DNA of 64,000 nt from JAUWKC01 sp035527845 (GCA_035527845.1 DATKZT010000005.1:23589-87588), one strand, 5' to 3'. Numbered from the stretch's first letter, positions 7,054-16,512 are shown. The notes: generated by a model not told the origin, from the letters alone. Made by a program: numbers and translations.

Positions 7054-8824
7054 GATAGAGCGATTAGCAAAGAAAATACGAATCAGAACCAGCGATGCAA
7101 TCCGCGAGCGGATTCTGAGCGATGCCGAGGCAGCGCTCGTGAGCTCAACGAAGAAAGGTGAGGAGGTCTTAGAACCAAGCCTTTCGATATGGAGAACCAT
7201 TATGAAAAGCAGAATAACGAGATTGGCCGCCGCGGCGGTGATAGTAATTGCGGTAATGGTGGGCTTGCACTACTACGCTGGCCCGATTGGTGTAACAAGT
7301 GTCGCCCTGGGCGACGTGCTCAGGAATGTTGAACAGGCGCGGGCGTTCATATACAGGATGAGGGAAACTCGAACGCGGCTCGGTGAAAAACACACCTTTG
7401 CCGACGAAACAGAGAGGATGGTTTACATCTCCACAGAGTATGGAATGAGGATGGATAACTACCAGGATGGGCGGATATCCATAAGCACCTATTCACTCAT
7501 CGCAGACAAGGCCATTATCACAGTGTGCCACCCCATGAAGTTCTATTCGCGTATCGAGAGGCCTGAGGACGAGCTTGCATCGCTTGCCCAAATGGGCCCG
7601 AAAGGAATCGTCAGTGGGTTTACGTCGGAGAATTACCGGGAGCTGGGGCGAAAGACAATCGATGGGGTGGCAGTCAAAGGATTTGAGGTCCTTGACCCAC
7701 CGTCTTTTCAAGCCAACTTTAAGGTTGACAGCGTAACATCGCGTCTCTGGGTCGATGTGGCAACCGGTTTTCCGGTACTAATCGAGTATGAAGCCCTTGC
7801 TGATGGGGGAACATTCAAGATAAGCACGGTAATGGACCAGTTTCAATGGAACGTGGAACTTGGGCCTGAAGTTTTCGAGCCGAACATCCCGGCGGACTAT
7901 GTGGAACAGAAGTTTGATTCCGGCGATGATGCGATAACACAATCGGCTGAGCGTGAAAGGGCTTCGGAAGAGTCTGTGCAGCCGGACCTGCCCGACCTTG
8001 ACGAGTTGAGCTTGCTTGGCATTGACGATGATGAAGCAGAAGTTGAGCTCAACTACGCCGGCATGGAAGAAATATGGAAGGCTCAGGATGAGATTATGGG
8101 TACGTGGCCCCCTTATTTACAAGTACGAGAGCAGTTGTACGGGGAGCTTCGGACAAAACTCAATATTGACGACCTCTCGCTTGAAGAACTTGTTGCAACT
8201 GCCGTTGCACTGCGTGAGAAATTCTGGAAAGCAGGCGGATGTCTCTCAAAGACATCGTACCCATACGGTTATGCCTCCCGCGTTCTTTTGGAGTCGGCCC
8301 GCCAAGAGCAGCCCGAAGACATGACCGTAACGGATGAGCTTGCCGAGACAATTCAATCAATCGAAGTTTTAATGACGTTCGAGCAGCTTCGGGCGAGAAA
8401 AACGAGAAACATTTCGTTCCTAAATGCTCTGACCGAGCTGCGCTCAGCGCAATTTGAGCAAATAAAACGGGAACTCCAAGAAGGAAGGACGCCCACCTGG
8501 GAGGATTTCGTCCGCGTCAATGACCTTGCCATTCTTTTGGGTTTCGCTAAAGACTACCAGTCTGCTGAAAGAGGCGCGGTTTGGCTGCTCGATGGAGCAG
8601 ATGCGGGCGGATGGACGGCGTATATGCAGCCATTGAAAGACATGCAGCGTTGCTTTGGTCAAGGTGAACCCTACAACTATAATATCCAGTTGGCAACGAG
8701 GCCTGAGCTTTCCGTGGAAATATTCCGATACGGCCGACGTCTGCCCTCCTTCAAAGGGCCGAGGGAACGCGGGGTGACGCCTGTTCATCTTTTGCACTCA
8801 AAGCCCACCTGGCACGGGCAATAG
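7037..8824 (+). CDS. Membrane-anchored partner of ECF sigma factor (module 4), divergent and longer
   Basis: The start is ATG 7037 (MKSADEIERLAKK), preceded by GGAGAAGGA; this matches the N-terminus of the module 3 partner. The 595-residue product shares with its paralogues only the first ~85 residues, including the hydrophobic span at about 63-79. The next ~210 residues look like a LolA/MucB-type beta-sheet fold (WVDVATGFPVLIEYEAL, FQWNVELGPEVFEPNIPADY). The C-terminal ~280 residues are acidic and probably helical, with no family I recognise. The sigma-proximal position suggests a sensor or anti-sigma role, with a module-specific sensing domain. Confidence 0.72.
   Translation: MKSADEIERLAKKIRIRTSDAIRERILSDAEAALVSSTKKGEEVLEPSLSIWRTIMKSRITRLAAAAVIVIAVMVGLHYYAGPIGVTSVALGDVLRNVEQARAFIYRMRETRTRLGEKHTFADETERMVYISTEYGMRMDNYQDGRISISTYSLIADKAIITVCHPMKFYSRIERPEDELASLAQMGPKGIVSGFTSENYRELGRKTIDGVAVKGFEVLDPPSFQANFKVDSVTSRLWVDVATGFPVLIEYEALADGGTFKISTVMDQFQWNVELGPEVFEPNIPADYVEQKFDSGDDAITQSAERERASEESVQPDLPDLDELSLLGIDDDEAEVELNYAGMEEIWKAQDEIMGTWPPYLQVREQLYGELRTKLNIDDLSLEELVATAVALREKFWKAGGCLSKTSYPYGYASRVLLESARQEQPEDMTVTDELAETIQSIEVLMTFEQLRARKTRNISFLNALTELRSAQFEQIKRELQEGRTPTWEDFVRVNDLAILLGFAKDYQSAERGAVWLLDGADAGGWTAYMQPLKDMQRCFGQGEPYNYNIQLATRPELSVEIFRYGRRLPSFKGPRERGVTPVHLLHSKPTWHGQ
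7191..7204 (+). promoter_or_regulatory. Possible internal ribosome-binding site and start in module 4 partner gene
   Basis: GGAG at 7191-7194, seven bases, in-frame ATG at 7202, giving MKSRITRLAAAAVIVIAV. Same position and spacing as in the other three partner genes. Confidence 0.4.
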
Positions 8825-8900
8825 ACTTGTTCCAAGTCCCCCACGCCACGTTTATTTAAGACGGCGAGGACGTGATCATATCAAGGGTTGCGAAATCACA

Positions 8901-8929
8901 GGTTGGGCGGTCTTTGCTCGGCCTTTTTT
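8901..8929 (+). terminator. Degenerate terminator of sigma module 4
   Basis: GGTTGGGC (8901-8908) pairs with GCTCGGCC (8916-8923) using three G-U pairs, then six T. It is recognisably the same hairpin as in modules 1-3. Confidence 0.65.
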
Positions 8930-9017
8930 GTATTCAGGCGTTGAGTTGGCGGACGAACATAGTGCATTCTCGGTCGCACGGCTCGATATTATCTGAAAAC
9001 TCCGAACGGGTGCAGTT

Positions 9018-9413
9018 TTACCGGTCAGGGGCAATAATCGTCTCGACGTGCTTTATGAATGCCTCGGCCCGGGGAATCAAGGGACGGACTCCAGATTCTT
9101 CGAAATGAATGAAATCCAGGTAGTCGCTTTCCTGTCGTCTTTCGAAAAGGTCGTTGTAAATCTGAGCCATCTCTTTGGCGACTCTGCCGGTCTTGACGTA
9201 ATGTTGATTGAAAAAGCTGCGTACCCCTGTGTGTTTGGAAGAAGATAAGCCGCTCTGTATCAGCAGGGCTGAGACGGCATAAAAGCAGGCATAATACAGA
9301 CGGTTCACACAGGTATTCCACCGAGAGGCCTCGGCCAGGATTCGAGCATCTTCAAGTGATTCGTAAGCTCTTTGCAGCCTGTAATTAATCAAATCGCTCT
9401 TCGGATTGCTCAC
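9018..9413 (-). CDS. HEPN domain protein (putative toxin of an MNT/HEPN pair)
   Basis: The 131-residue protein has the helical HEPN pattern: ESLEDARILAEASRWNTCVN, then RLYYACFYAVSALL at about residues 39-52, and RRQESDYLDF near residue 93. HEPN proteins of this size paired with a minimal nucleotidyltransferase form toxin-antitoxin systems in which the HEPN partner is an RNase. The strict RxxxxH motif of RNase-active members is not obvious here, so activity is uncertain. The ATG overlaps the stop of the upstream nucleotidyltransferase gene (9410-9413), which indicates one operon. Confidence 0.75.
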   Translation of the reverse strand: MSNPKSDLINYRLQRAYESLEDARILAEASRWNTCVNRLYYACFYAVSALLIQSGLSSSKHTGVRSFFNQHYVKTGRVAKEMAQIYNDLFERRQESDYLDFIHFEESGVRPLIPRAEAFIKHVETIIAPDR

Positions 9414-9724
9414 AGGACGATCCCTTCGCGTTCGACGTTTTCATGAAACGGCATGGCCTTATAGAGGGGGCTGTCCCATTCCTTTCGGCTCCGCACGATG
9501 CAGCTAATAACTTCTCCGCATTCCCATTCAACATTGTAGAGTCGATGACGAATAGCATCTATGCGTTCCTGGTCGACGCTGCCATGCAACAGAACAAGAA
9601 AGTCCCAATCAGATTCAGGCCCGGGCTCTCCGCGAGTTCGAGAACCATAAATTATGATATCAGCATCAGGCTCAATTTCGAGAATGGTTTGTTTGACCTG
9701 CTCCAGTAATTGTTCTCGATTCAT
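9410..9724 (-). CDS. MNT-type nucleotidyltransferase (putative antitoxin)
   Basis: The 104-residue protein carries the pol-beta superfamily signature GSRTRGEPGPESDWDFLV at about residues 27-44: the GS motif followed by D-x-D (here DWD), which binds metal and nucleotide. Minimal nucleotidyltransferases next to HEPN toxins can neutralise them, in some systems by adding AMP to the HEPN protein. It is the first gene of the pair. The two genes lie just past the sigma modules and point toward them. Confidence 0.8.
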   Translation of the reverse strand: MNREQLLEQVKQTILEIEPDADIIIYGSRTRGEPGPESDWDFLVLLHGSVDQERIDAIRHRLYNVEWECGEVISCIVRSRKEWDSPLYKAMPFHENVEREGIVL

Positions 9725-9849
9725 TTCAATCCGGACCCTACGTATCTCTTAATTATTCGAACAAATCTTCTATGCCAGCCTGCCTATAACCTTACAGCCA
9801 TTTTCCAGCTTTGTCCACAACTTTCGCAGTTTCAACAATCCGCTGATAA

Positions 9850-11259
9850 TCAATCGGTTATTCGGCGGACGAGTGCGGCGAACTGTCGGCCGCGGTGCTC
9901 GTAGTTTTCGAACATGTCGTAGCTGGCGCAGGCGGGGCTTAACAGGACGACGTCACCGGGGGCGGCAAGTTGGCGCGCACGCTCGACGGCTTCGGCCAAT
10001 GAGTTGACAATCTTGATCTCCCTCGCTGGTCGCTCGTCGCTGGTAGCTCGCAAGGACGAGCGTATTGAGGCGGCGATTTTTTCGGCGGTTTGGCCCATCA
10101 GGATGGCGGCCCTGGCCTTTTGAGCTATTCTTTCGCCTAAGTCATCGAATGGAATGCGCTTGTCGTATCCGCCGGCAATTATGATTTCCGGTTCATCGAA
10201 GGCCTCCAGTGCGGTAATCGCTCCTTCGGGTGTGGTGGCCTTCGAATCGTTATACCAGCGGACGCCCTTTATTTCGGCCACCAGTTCCAGCCGATGGGGC
10301 AGGGCCTTGAAATCGGGCAGGCACGCCTTGATGGATTCATCATCAACGCCGAAATGCCGGGCAACGGCGAGTGCCGCGGCAAGGTTGGAAAGATTGGCCC
10401 GGCCGGGAAGGCGAAACTGGCTGCGAATATCATCGCCCACGTCGGCGGGCGAGAACCTGATGCAGACTCGGCCTTGCTCTTTGCTGTATTTGTCGAACCA
10501 CTCAGAGGCGATTTTGTCTTCGGCATTGAAGATGGAAACGGCAGGGGGGCCCCAATCGTTTTGTTGAAACTTGAAGATGTTCTCTTTGGCGGCGCAGTAG
10601 GCTTCGAATGTGCCGTAGCGGTCGAGATGGTTCGGCGTGAGGTTTGTCAGCAGTGCCACGTGCGGGGCTTTTCGGATTTGCGCCAACTGCTCAATCTGGA
10701 AGCTGGACAGTTCGAGCACGATCAAATCATCCGGTGCGATTTCGTCCAGTATGGTCAGCAACGGCTCATTGCCGATGTTGCCGCTGAGGTGGACTCTTTC
10801 GTGACTCGTGACTCGTGACCGGTGACCCGTACTTTTTGGAGTAGCTGCTCTGAGCAGGTGGGCGGTGAGTGCGGCGGTTGTGCTTTTGCCGTTGGCGCCT
10901 GTTATGCCGATTATTGTTGCCGGGCACAGCTCAAAGAAGATACCTATTTGGGATGCGATGGGTTTATTGCGCTGTTTGGCAATTTGGAGGAACTCATTGT
11001 CCGGTGGAACGGCGGGATTTGCTATGACAATATCGGCCTGCTCGAAGTCGCTTGCAATGTGGCCGCCGAGGTGAAATTCGATGTTGGGGAATTCTTTGAG
11101 CCGACTAATGGAATCACTTAGCTGCTCGGCGTTTGCTAAATCGGTTACGGTGACCTTGGCGCCGGCCCGGCAGGCAAACTGAGCGGTATCAAGTCCGCCG
11201 CCGAAGCGCCCCAGCCCCATTACGAGGACTTGCCTGCCCGTGAAGAGGTCTCTGTTCAT
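9850..11259 (-). CDS. murD: UDP-N-acetylmuramoyl-L-alanine:D-glutamate ligase MurD
   Basis: A 469-residue Mur ligase that adds D-glutamate to UDP-MurNAc-L-alanine in the cytoplasmic stage of peptidoglycan synthesis. Visible motifs in order are an N-terminal Rossmann stretch (VLVMGLGRFGGG), the ATP-binding P-loop ITGANGKSTT, the central NLTPNHLDRYGTFEAY, and the C-terminal NDSKATTPEGA. The start is ATG 11259, which overlaps the pyrF stop (ATGA); a longer upstream frame would lie inside pyrF and is rejected. Its presence shows peptidoglycan synthesis, which is now accepted for most planctomycetes. Confidence 0.95.
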   Translation of the reverse strand: MNRDLFTGRQVLVMGLGRFGGGLDTAQFACRAGAKVTVTDLANAEQLSDSISRLKEFPNIEFHLGGHIASDFEQADIVIANPAVPPDNEFLQIAKQRNKPIASQIGIFFELCPATIIGITGANGKSTTAALTAHLLRAATPKSTGHRSRVTSHERVHLSGNIGNEPLLTILDEIAPDDLIVLELSSFQIEQLAQIRKAPHVALLTNLTPNHLDRYGTFEAYCAAKENIFKFQQNDWGPPAVSIFNAEDKIASEWFDKYSKEQGRVCIRFSPADVGDDIRSQFRLPGRANLSNLAAALAVARHFGVDDESIKACLPDFKALPHRLELVAEIKGVRWYNDSKATTPEGAITALEAFDEPEIIIAGGYDKRIPFDDLGERIAQKARAAILMGQTAEKIAASIRSSLRATSDERPAREIKIVNSLAEAVERARQLAAPGDVVLLSPACASYDMFENYEHRGRQFAALVRRITD

Positions 11260-12206
11260 AACAGCGTTTGCATTGCTTTTGCCAGGTCGACCTTTGCGTC
11301 GATGACGGCCTGCTCGATGCATCTTTTCCAGTCGTCGCCGCACTGGCCCTTGTACTCCGGCTTTTCATAGGCGTAGATTATCGAGCGTGAGGCGTTAATC
11401 AGCGCGCCGGAGCCGTCGGGCTTGCAGAACCTGATGCAGTCGGATGCGGAGGCGCCCTGCGAGCCGTAGCCGGGGACGAGAAACCACAGCTTGTCATACT
11501 CTTTGCGCAGCGCGGTGGTAACTTCGGGGGCGGTTCCTGCGACGACCATCCCGACGTTGCTGTAGCCGCTCTGTCCGATTCTCTCCGGCTGGTTTGCGAG
11601 TTCTGCCACAATCTCGGCCAGCTTCTCATACATCTTTTTGCCGTCGGCGTCGGTGAAGTCCTGAATCGCCGCGGCCGATGGGTTGCTTGCGCGGACCCAG
11701 ACGAAGACGCCTTTTCCCTGCTCGTTTGCAACATCGGCAAAAGGCTGAATGCCGTCGAGCCCGGCAAAGCCGTTGATTGTGATGGCGTCGGGGGCGAGTG
11801 TATCTTCGAGGCCGGACAATTCCGGGTTCACCAGATGCGCGGCTGCGTAAAGCTCGGCGGTGTGGCCTATGTCGCCGCGTTTGATGTCGCCGATTATCTC
11901 CAGACCAAGCTCGTTGGCTTCCGAAATAAGGGCGTAATAAGTCTCAATTCCTTCCCAGAAATATTTTTCGAAAAATGCGATATTTATCTTCACCGCGGCG
12001 ACCATGGGGGCGACGATACGCATGGTCTGCGTGCAAAAATCGAAGATGGCATCCACCGCCGCGGCCGCATCGAACTCGTCGTTCATGTCCCGATGGCTGG
12101 TTATCACCGACGGCAGCCGGTTGTAAATCGGGTCCAAACCCACAATCAAAGGCGTTTTTTTACTCTTGACCGCGTCACACAGGCGGTCGGCAAAGTGGCT
12201 CGCCAT
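11256..12206 (-). CDS. pyrF: Orotidine-5'-phosphate decarboxylase
   Basis: The 316-residue protein converts OMP to UMP in the last step of pyrimidine synthesis. Supporting motifs are IVGLDPIYNRLP near the start, VKINIAFFE at about residue 90, and the catalytic D-x-K-x-x-D element in GDIKRGDIGHTAELY at about 118-132. Late elements GTAPEVTTALRKEYDKLWFL and PGYGSQGA bind phosphate. Length fits the longer PyrF subtype. It is cotranscribed with murD through a 4-base overlap. GGAAAG lies just before the ATG on the minus strand. Confidence 0.93.
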   Translation of the reverse strand: MASHFADRLCDAVKSKKTPLIVGLDPIYNRLPSVITSHRDMNDEFDAAAAVDAIFDFCTQTMRIVAPMVAAVKINIAFFEKYFWEGIETYYALISEANELGLEIIGDIKRGDIGHTAELYAAAHLVNPELSGLEDTLAPDAITINGFAGLDGIQPFADVANEQGKGVFVWVRASNPSAAAIQDFTDADGKKMYEKLAEIVAELANQPERIGQSGYSNVGMVVAGTAPEVTTALRKEYDKLWFLVPGYGSQGASASDCIRFCKPDGSGALINASRSIIYAYEKPEYKGQCGDDWKRCIEQAVIDAKVDLAKAMQTLL

Positions 12207-12295
12207 GCATTATTTCCTTTCTTTCAAACACAGTCTGACCGGCGGCTTACATAAAAGGCTTTTTGCCGGATTCGCCAACCACTATAATCTCATGC

Positions 12296-13021
12296 ATGGT
12301 CGATAGCAAGACAGAAATTACGTGGCGTGAAGTTTGGAAAAGGATAAAGTGGCGCTTCGGCGACAAGCGCAACCGAAGGAAGCTCTACTGGCTGCTGTTT
12401 CATCTGGCGGCGGTGGTGATCTTGCTGGGCCTGCTGCTGTACACACCGGGGCGGTACAAGCCGGTGGCACAAGCCAACAGCAGGAATATGAGCAAATACC
12501 TGACGCACGAATTGGCGCCGACATTCTATAACGGCGCGCAGAAGGGCAGGCCGTTCGACCTGCCCGTCACGCAGGAAGGAATAAATGATATTATCGCACA
12601 CTCGGGGTGGCCGAGGCAGTACGGCGAGACAAGCTTCTGCGAGCCGGCGGTGCTGTTCGAGCCGGACGGCATCGTGCTGATGGGGACCGTGGATATGCGA
12701 GGGGTGGAATTTGTCGTAACGATTGTGCTGGAGCCGCAGCTTAATGATATGGGCCTGCTGAATCTGCGGGTGGGCAAGGTAAAGGTCGGGGCGATGAATG
12801 TGACATTTCCGGCGAGAATCATAGCCAAAAGGATGTACGAGCAGCGGGTAGGCGCCGCACCGGTTGATTTTCGGGATATTCGCACGCAGATTGCGGCCTC
12901 GCTTCTGAACGACGAGCCGTTCGAGCCTGTCTTCAAGGCGGAGGATAAATATGTTCGCCTCGAAAAGATAACGCTCGAAAAGGAAAAACTCACGCTCCGC
13001 CTGGTCCCCATTTCCGATTAA
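12296..13021 (+). CDS. Membrane-anchored protein of unknown function
   Basis: About 241 residues from ATG 12296 (MVDSKTEITWREVWKRIK). A TTG 33 bases upstream would extend it but is less likely. A basic N-terminus is followed by one transmembrane segment at about residues 30-48 (WLLFHLAAVVILLGLLLY) and a soluble part of about 190 residues, with VTIVLEPQLNDMGLLNLRVG and PARIIAKRMYEQR. I do not recognise the family. TATAAT occurs at 12283-12288, immediately upstream, with no clear Shine-Dalgarno. The gene is divergent from pyrF. Confidence 0.7.
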   Translation: MVDSKTEITWREVWKRIKWRFGDKRNRRKLYWLLFHLAAVVILLGLLLYTPGRYKPVAQANSRNMSKYLTHELAPTFYNGAQKGRPFDLPVTQEGINDIIAHSGWPRQYGETSFCEPAVLFEPDGIVLMGTVDMRGVEFVVTIVLEPQLNDMGLLNLRVGKVKVGAMNVTFPARIIAKRMYEQRVGAAPVDFRDIRTQIAASLLNDEPFEPVFKAEDKYVRLEKITLEKEKLTLRLVPISD

Positions 13022-13077
13022 GGTCATCAGGTCCGAGTTGCAAGGCAAATAAACGCGGGAACACGGAGGGCCTTGCT

Positions 13078-16000
13078 CTAATCCGCACGCGCCCTCGGCT
13101 GACCAGCATACTCATCCGCACCCATGTCCACCCGGCCTCCGTGAATCCTCGCGTTCCCGTCAATATCACTCTCGCCCGGTTCGCTCGCAAAGTCCGGCGC
13201 GCCCGTATTGATACACGGTGAGTCAGGTCTGAGATGATAATCGTTTGCATCCGGGTCGGCGAACCGCGGATCGTCAGATATGTTGCCGGCCCCATCGGCG
13301 CCTCCGCGAACACAACTGTAGGTGGGCGAGGTGGACCTGCCCAGCTCTGCGGGCAGGTTGCCCCAGATCACACAATTGCGGATCGAACGACTGCTGCACC
13401 GGTGCATCCCTGCACCTGCGTTGCCTGCGTTTGACGCTATCGTGCAGTTGATTATTTCTCCCTGCATTTCATGCAGGCCGCTGCCTCCGTCCTTGTCGGC
13501 CCGGTTTCTGGCGATCAGGCAGTTACGGACGGTGCCGTTGCAGCCGCACAGTCCGCCCCCGTAGTCGGCCGAGTTGTCGGTAATGATGCAGTTGAGCACG
13601 GCGGCGTCGCAGTCGTACAGCCCGCCTCCCTTCTCGGCCCGGTTGCCGGTGATGATGCAGTTGCGAATCGGGCCGCCGTTGCAGCGGTATATCCCTCCGC
13701 CTTTTTCGGCAGAGTTGCCGGTTATGATACAATTGGTAATAGTCGGACCGGCAAAGGCGCAGTATATCCCGCCGCCCTTTACCGCATTTCCATTTGTGAT
13801 CGTCAGGCCGTCAAGCAGGGATACCGTCCTTTCGCCATTCATGAAGTTTACCACGCTGCCGGCGCCGCCCCCGTCGATGATGGTGGCCGCAACAATGTCA
13901 CGATTATTCGGGTCAGTGCTGCGGAGGGTAACTGCCTTGCCTAAGAAACTGATGTTCTCGTGGTATCTGCCGGGTGCGACGACCACCGTGTCTCCATCAT
14001 CACTTGCCGCAATGGCCGCCTGAATGGTCCCGTACTCCTCTGGAACCAAACGTGTAGTCGCCGCATCCGTTGGAAGCTCGGCCGAGACGGGAGTTTGCCT
14101 GATAACTTCGCTGTCGGATTTCGCCAAGGTCTTGAGGACTTCAACGTCCCACACCAGTGCAGTGCCGTCCTGGCTTGCGGATACAAGAAACCTGCCGTCC
14201 GGGCTGAACGTCAAAGCGCCTACTCGGCCGCGCCAGGTTCCGCTTGGATACTTGAACCTGTTTTGGGCCCGCCATCCGTGCCCCGCCCGCATGATGATTG
14301 GCTGGTCCATTGACCCCGACACGTCCCACAGATAGACCTTGCCGTCATCGGCGCCCGAGGCCAAAATCCTGCCGTCCGGGGAAAATGCTACCGAGAAAAC
14401 AGCGTATGGATGATTAAGAGTCGCTAACTGCCTGCCGGCCTTCACATCCCACAGACGGACCGCGTTGCTGCACGTCGGCGGCGACGAGGAGCCTCTGCGG
14501 CCGTCCGCGAACAAGGCGCGAAGTACGCCATGTCCCGATGCGAGCAGTCGCCCGTCGCTGGAAAACGCCAGCGAGGAAAGGGCATCGCCCCCTGTTTCGA
14601 GTCTCGCCAGCTCTTCCCCGGTGGCTGTGTCCAAAAGTATGATGGGAGTATAAGGGCCTTTGTGTGTGCCACTCTCATCCACGATGGTCCTGGCGCCGTC
14701 GCTTGCGAACGCCAGAATCCTGCTGTCGGGCGAAAACACCATAAGGTCCACGTCGCGACCACTTAAGTCGAACTTGTGAATTTCCCTGCCGATGGTTACA
14801 TCCCACAGACGAAGCACTACTTTTCTGTCCACCGTTGCCAGGGTCTTGCCGTCGGCCGCGAAGGCAATGTGGTCAATCCAGTCTTGATGTCCGCGAAGCG
14901 TATGGACGACCTTTCCGGTTGCTATGTCTTGGATTATTACCGAATGGTCCTGTGTCCTCGAGGCCAGCATCTGGCCGTCGGGCGAGAGGGCGCCTTCGCT
15001 GCCTTCGAGCATCCGCCGATTGACGCCGGTCGCCGCGTCCCAGACGCAGACCATACCATCTTCACCTGTCGTCGTGACCGTTTGCGAATCCGCCGAAAAC
15101 ACAGCACCTTGCACGTCTCGGCAATGGCTTCTGGCCCTGACGATTTCGTCGCCTGTCGCCGTATCCCACAGAAGGACCCTGCCCCGAGGATCCCCCGAAG
15201 CCAGTATCTTGCCGTCCGGAGAAAACGCCAGCGACTGTACGTGTATTCCTTCATGTTTGGATTCTCTGCCCGTCTCCAGGTTTATGATGCGCATCGCTCC
15301 TGCTGAATATGCGCAAGCCAGCAGCCTGCCGTCCGGGCTAAAGATGATGGTCTCACAACGCTTCAACTCCGCTTCAATGGCCGGAAATTCGAGCATGCTC
15401 TCGCCGGATTCCACGTTGCGGACGCGGATTGTGCCGTCCTGATTTGCCTCCGCGATGACCTTGCCGTCCGGCGAAACGGCTGACGAGGAGTCTCTTTTGC
15501 CCTTAATGCTCCGTATCTCTTCCCATGTGCCGACATTCCAAAACCGGACCTCGCATCCTTTATCTCCCGAACTTATGGAGATCATTGTCTTGCCGTCCTC
15601 CGTGAACGACAGCCGCCCGCCCCAATCTGCATCTTCCCCGATAGTACGCAGCCTCATGCCCGTGGCCGCCTCCCAGACCACAAGCCCCTTGCGCGTCAGG
15701 GCCGCTACCATGGCCGAATCTGCCGAGAAGGCCAACGCTTGCATGCTCTCATCATATTGAAGTATCCTCAACAGGGTCCCCGTTGCCAGGTCCCAGAGCA
15801 CTACATGGCCGTGGCTTCGGCTGCCCGTTGCCAGCAGCTTCCCATCCGGCGAAAAGGCCGCCGTACTGGCTGCATAATGGCCGACAAGATCATGAAGCAT
15901 CTCGCCGCTGATGGCATCCCAGACCGCAACTGCACCCTTGCCCACCGATGCGATCATACTGCCGTCCGATGAAAATACGATCGACTCCACCTCTCCCGGA

Positions 16001-16191
16001 TAGCGCAGCCGCTGTGTTCCAAGTCTTGCAATAGCCCCTCGCGGCAGCGGATCACCATAGAAATCCACACGCCCCTTCATAGAAGCCTCGGTTTTCACCG
16101 TCCTGTCTGCCGCAGCCGGCAGGACGGTGCCGCCGATAATCAACACAACCAATCCAATCCAGATGCTTTTCGGACTCTCCTGTGCGTTCAT
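13078..16191 (-). CDS. Secreted WD40 repeat protein with C-terminal parallel beta-helix
   Basis: A 1037-residue protein with a probable signal peptide (IWIGLVVLIIGGTVLPAAA, residues ~10-28). Residues ~45-700 hold many WD40 repeats, recognised by repeated AFSPDGKILASG and VRLWDVxTG-type strings; these form one or two beta-propellers for protein binding. Residues ~715-1000 form a right-handed beta-helix: TIQAAIAASDDGDTVVVAPG followed by repeats of the type NCIITGNSAEKGGGIY. The extreme C-terminus carries DPRFADPDANDYHLRPDSPC. AAGGAG precedes the ATG. No catalytic site is visible; probably a surface scaffold or carbohydrate-contact protein. A 716-base gap separates it from divergent nusA. Confidence 0.88.
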   Translation of the reverse strand: MNAQESPKSIWIGLVVLIIGGTVLPAAADRTVKTEASMKGRVDFYGDPLPRGAIARLGTQRLRYPGEVESIVFSSDGSMIASVGKGAVAVWDAISGEMLHDLVGHYAASTAAFSPDGKLLATGSRSHGHVVLWDLATGTLLRILQYDESMQALAFSADSAMVAALTRKGLVVWEAATGMRLRTIGEDADWGGRLSFTEDGKTMISISSGDKGCEVRFWNVGTWEEIRSIKGKRDSSSAVSPDGKVIAEANQDGTIRVRNVESGESMLEFPAIEAELKRCETIIFSPDGRLLACAYSAGAMRIINLETGRESKHEGIHVQSLAFSPDGKILASGDPRGRVLLWDTATGDEIVRARSHCRDVQGAVFSADSQTVTTTGEDGMVCVWDAATGVNRRMLEGSEGALSPDGQMLASRTQDHSVIIQDIATGKVVHTLRGHQDWIDHIAFAADGKTLATVDRKVVLRLWDVTIGREIHKFDLSGRDVDLMVFSPDSRILAFASDGARTIVDESGTHKGPYTPIILLDTATGEELARLETGGDALSSLAFSSDGRLLASGHGVLRALFADGRRGSSSPPTCSNAVRLWDVKAGRQLATLNHPYAVFSVAFSPDGRILASGADDGKVYLWDVSGSMDQPIIMRAGHGWRAQNRFKYPSGTWRGRVGALTFSPDGRFLVSASQDGTALVWDVEVLKTLAKSDSEVIRQTPVSAELPTDAATTRLVPEEYGTIQAAIAASDDGDTVVVAPGRYHENISFLGKAVTLRSTDPNNRDIVAATIIDGGGAGSVVNFMNGERTVSLLDGLTITNGNAVKGGGIYCAFAGPTITNCIITGNSAEKGGGIYRCNGGPIRNCIITGNRAEKGGGLYDCDAAVLNCIITDNSADYGGGLCGCNGTVRNCLIARNRADKDGGSGLHEMQGEIINCTIASNAGNAGAGMHRCSSRSIRNCVIWGNLPAELGRSTSPTYSCVRGGADGAGNISDDPRFADPDANDYHLRPDSPCINTGAPDFASEPGESDIDGNARIHGGRVDMGADEYAGQPRARAD

Positions 16192-16512
16192 TGCCTGCTC
16201 CTTAATGCTCGCTGAGTCATAACAATCTCTCTGCTACCATTATGACGCAGAGCCGCACACAAAGGTTGACATCAATCTTCTCAAATTACCGGGCAATAGC
16301 GAGAATTGCGTCTCTGATCAACAAAAATCAGCAAAAATGCCGCCCGTCGCCGGAAAACGTGCTCCGGCCCAATAAACACGAGTAAGAACTTTTCCGAAGG
16401 CCGCAAGACTGTTTTCTGCCGGTTTTCGCCGCGTGAAGCTTTTTTTTGCCCGCCAACCGTGATTTGCCGCTAAGTCAGGCCTGAGAATTGCAGAAATTTA
16501 CTAAAAAAGTTA

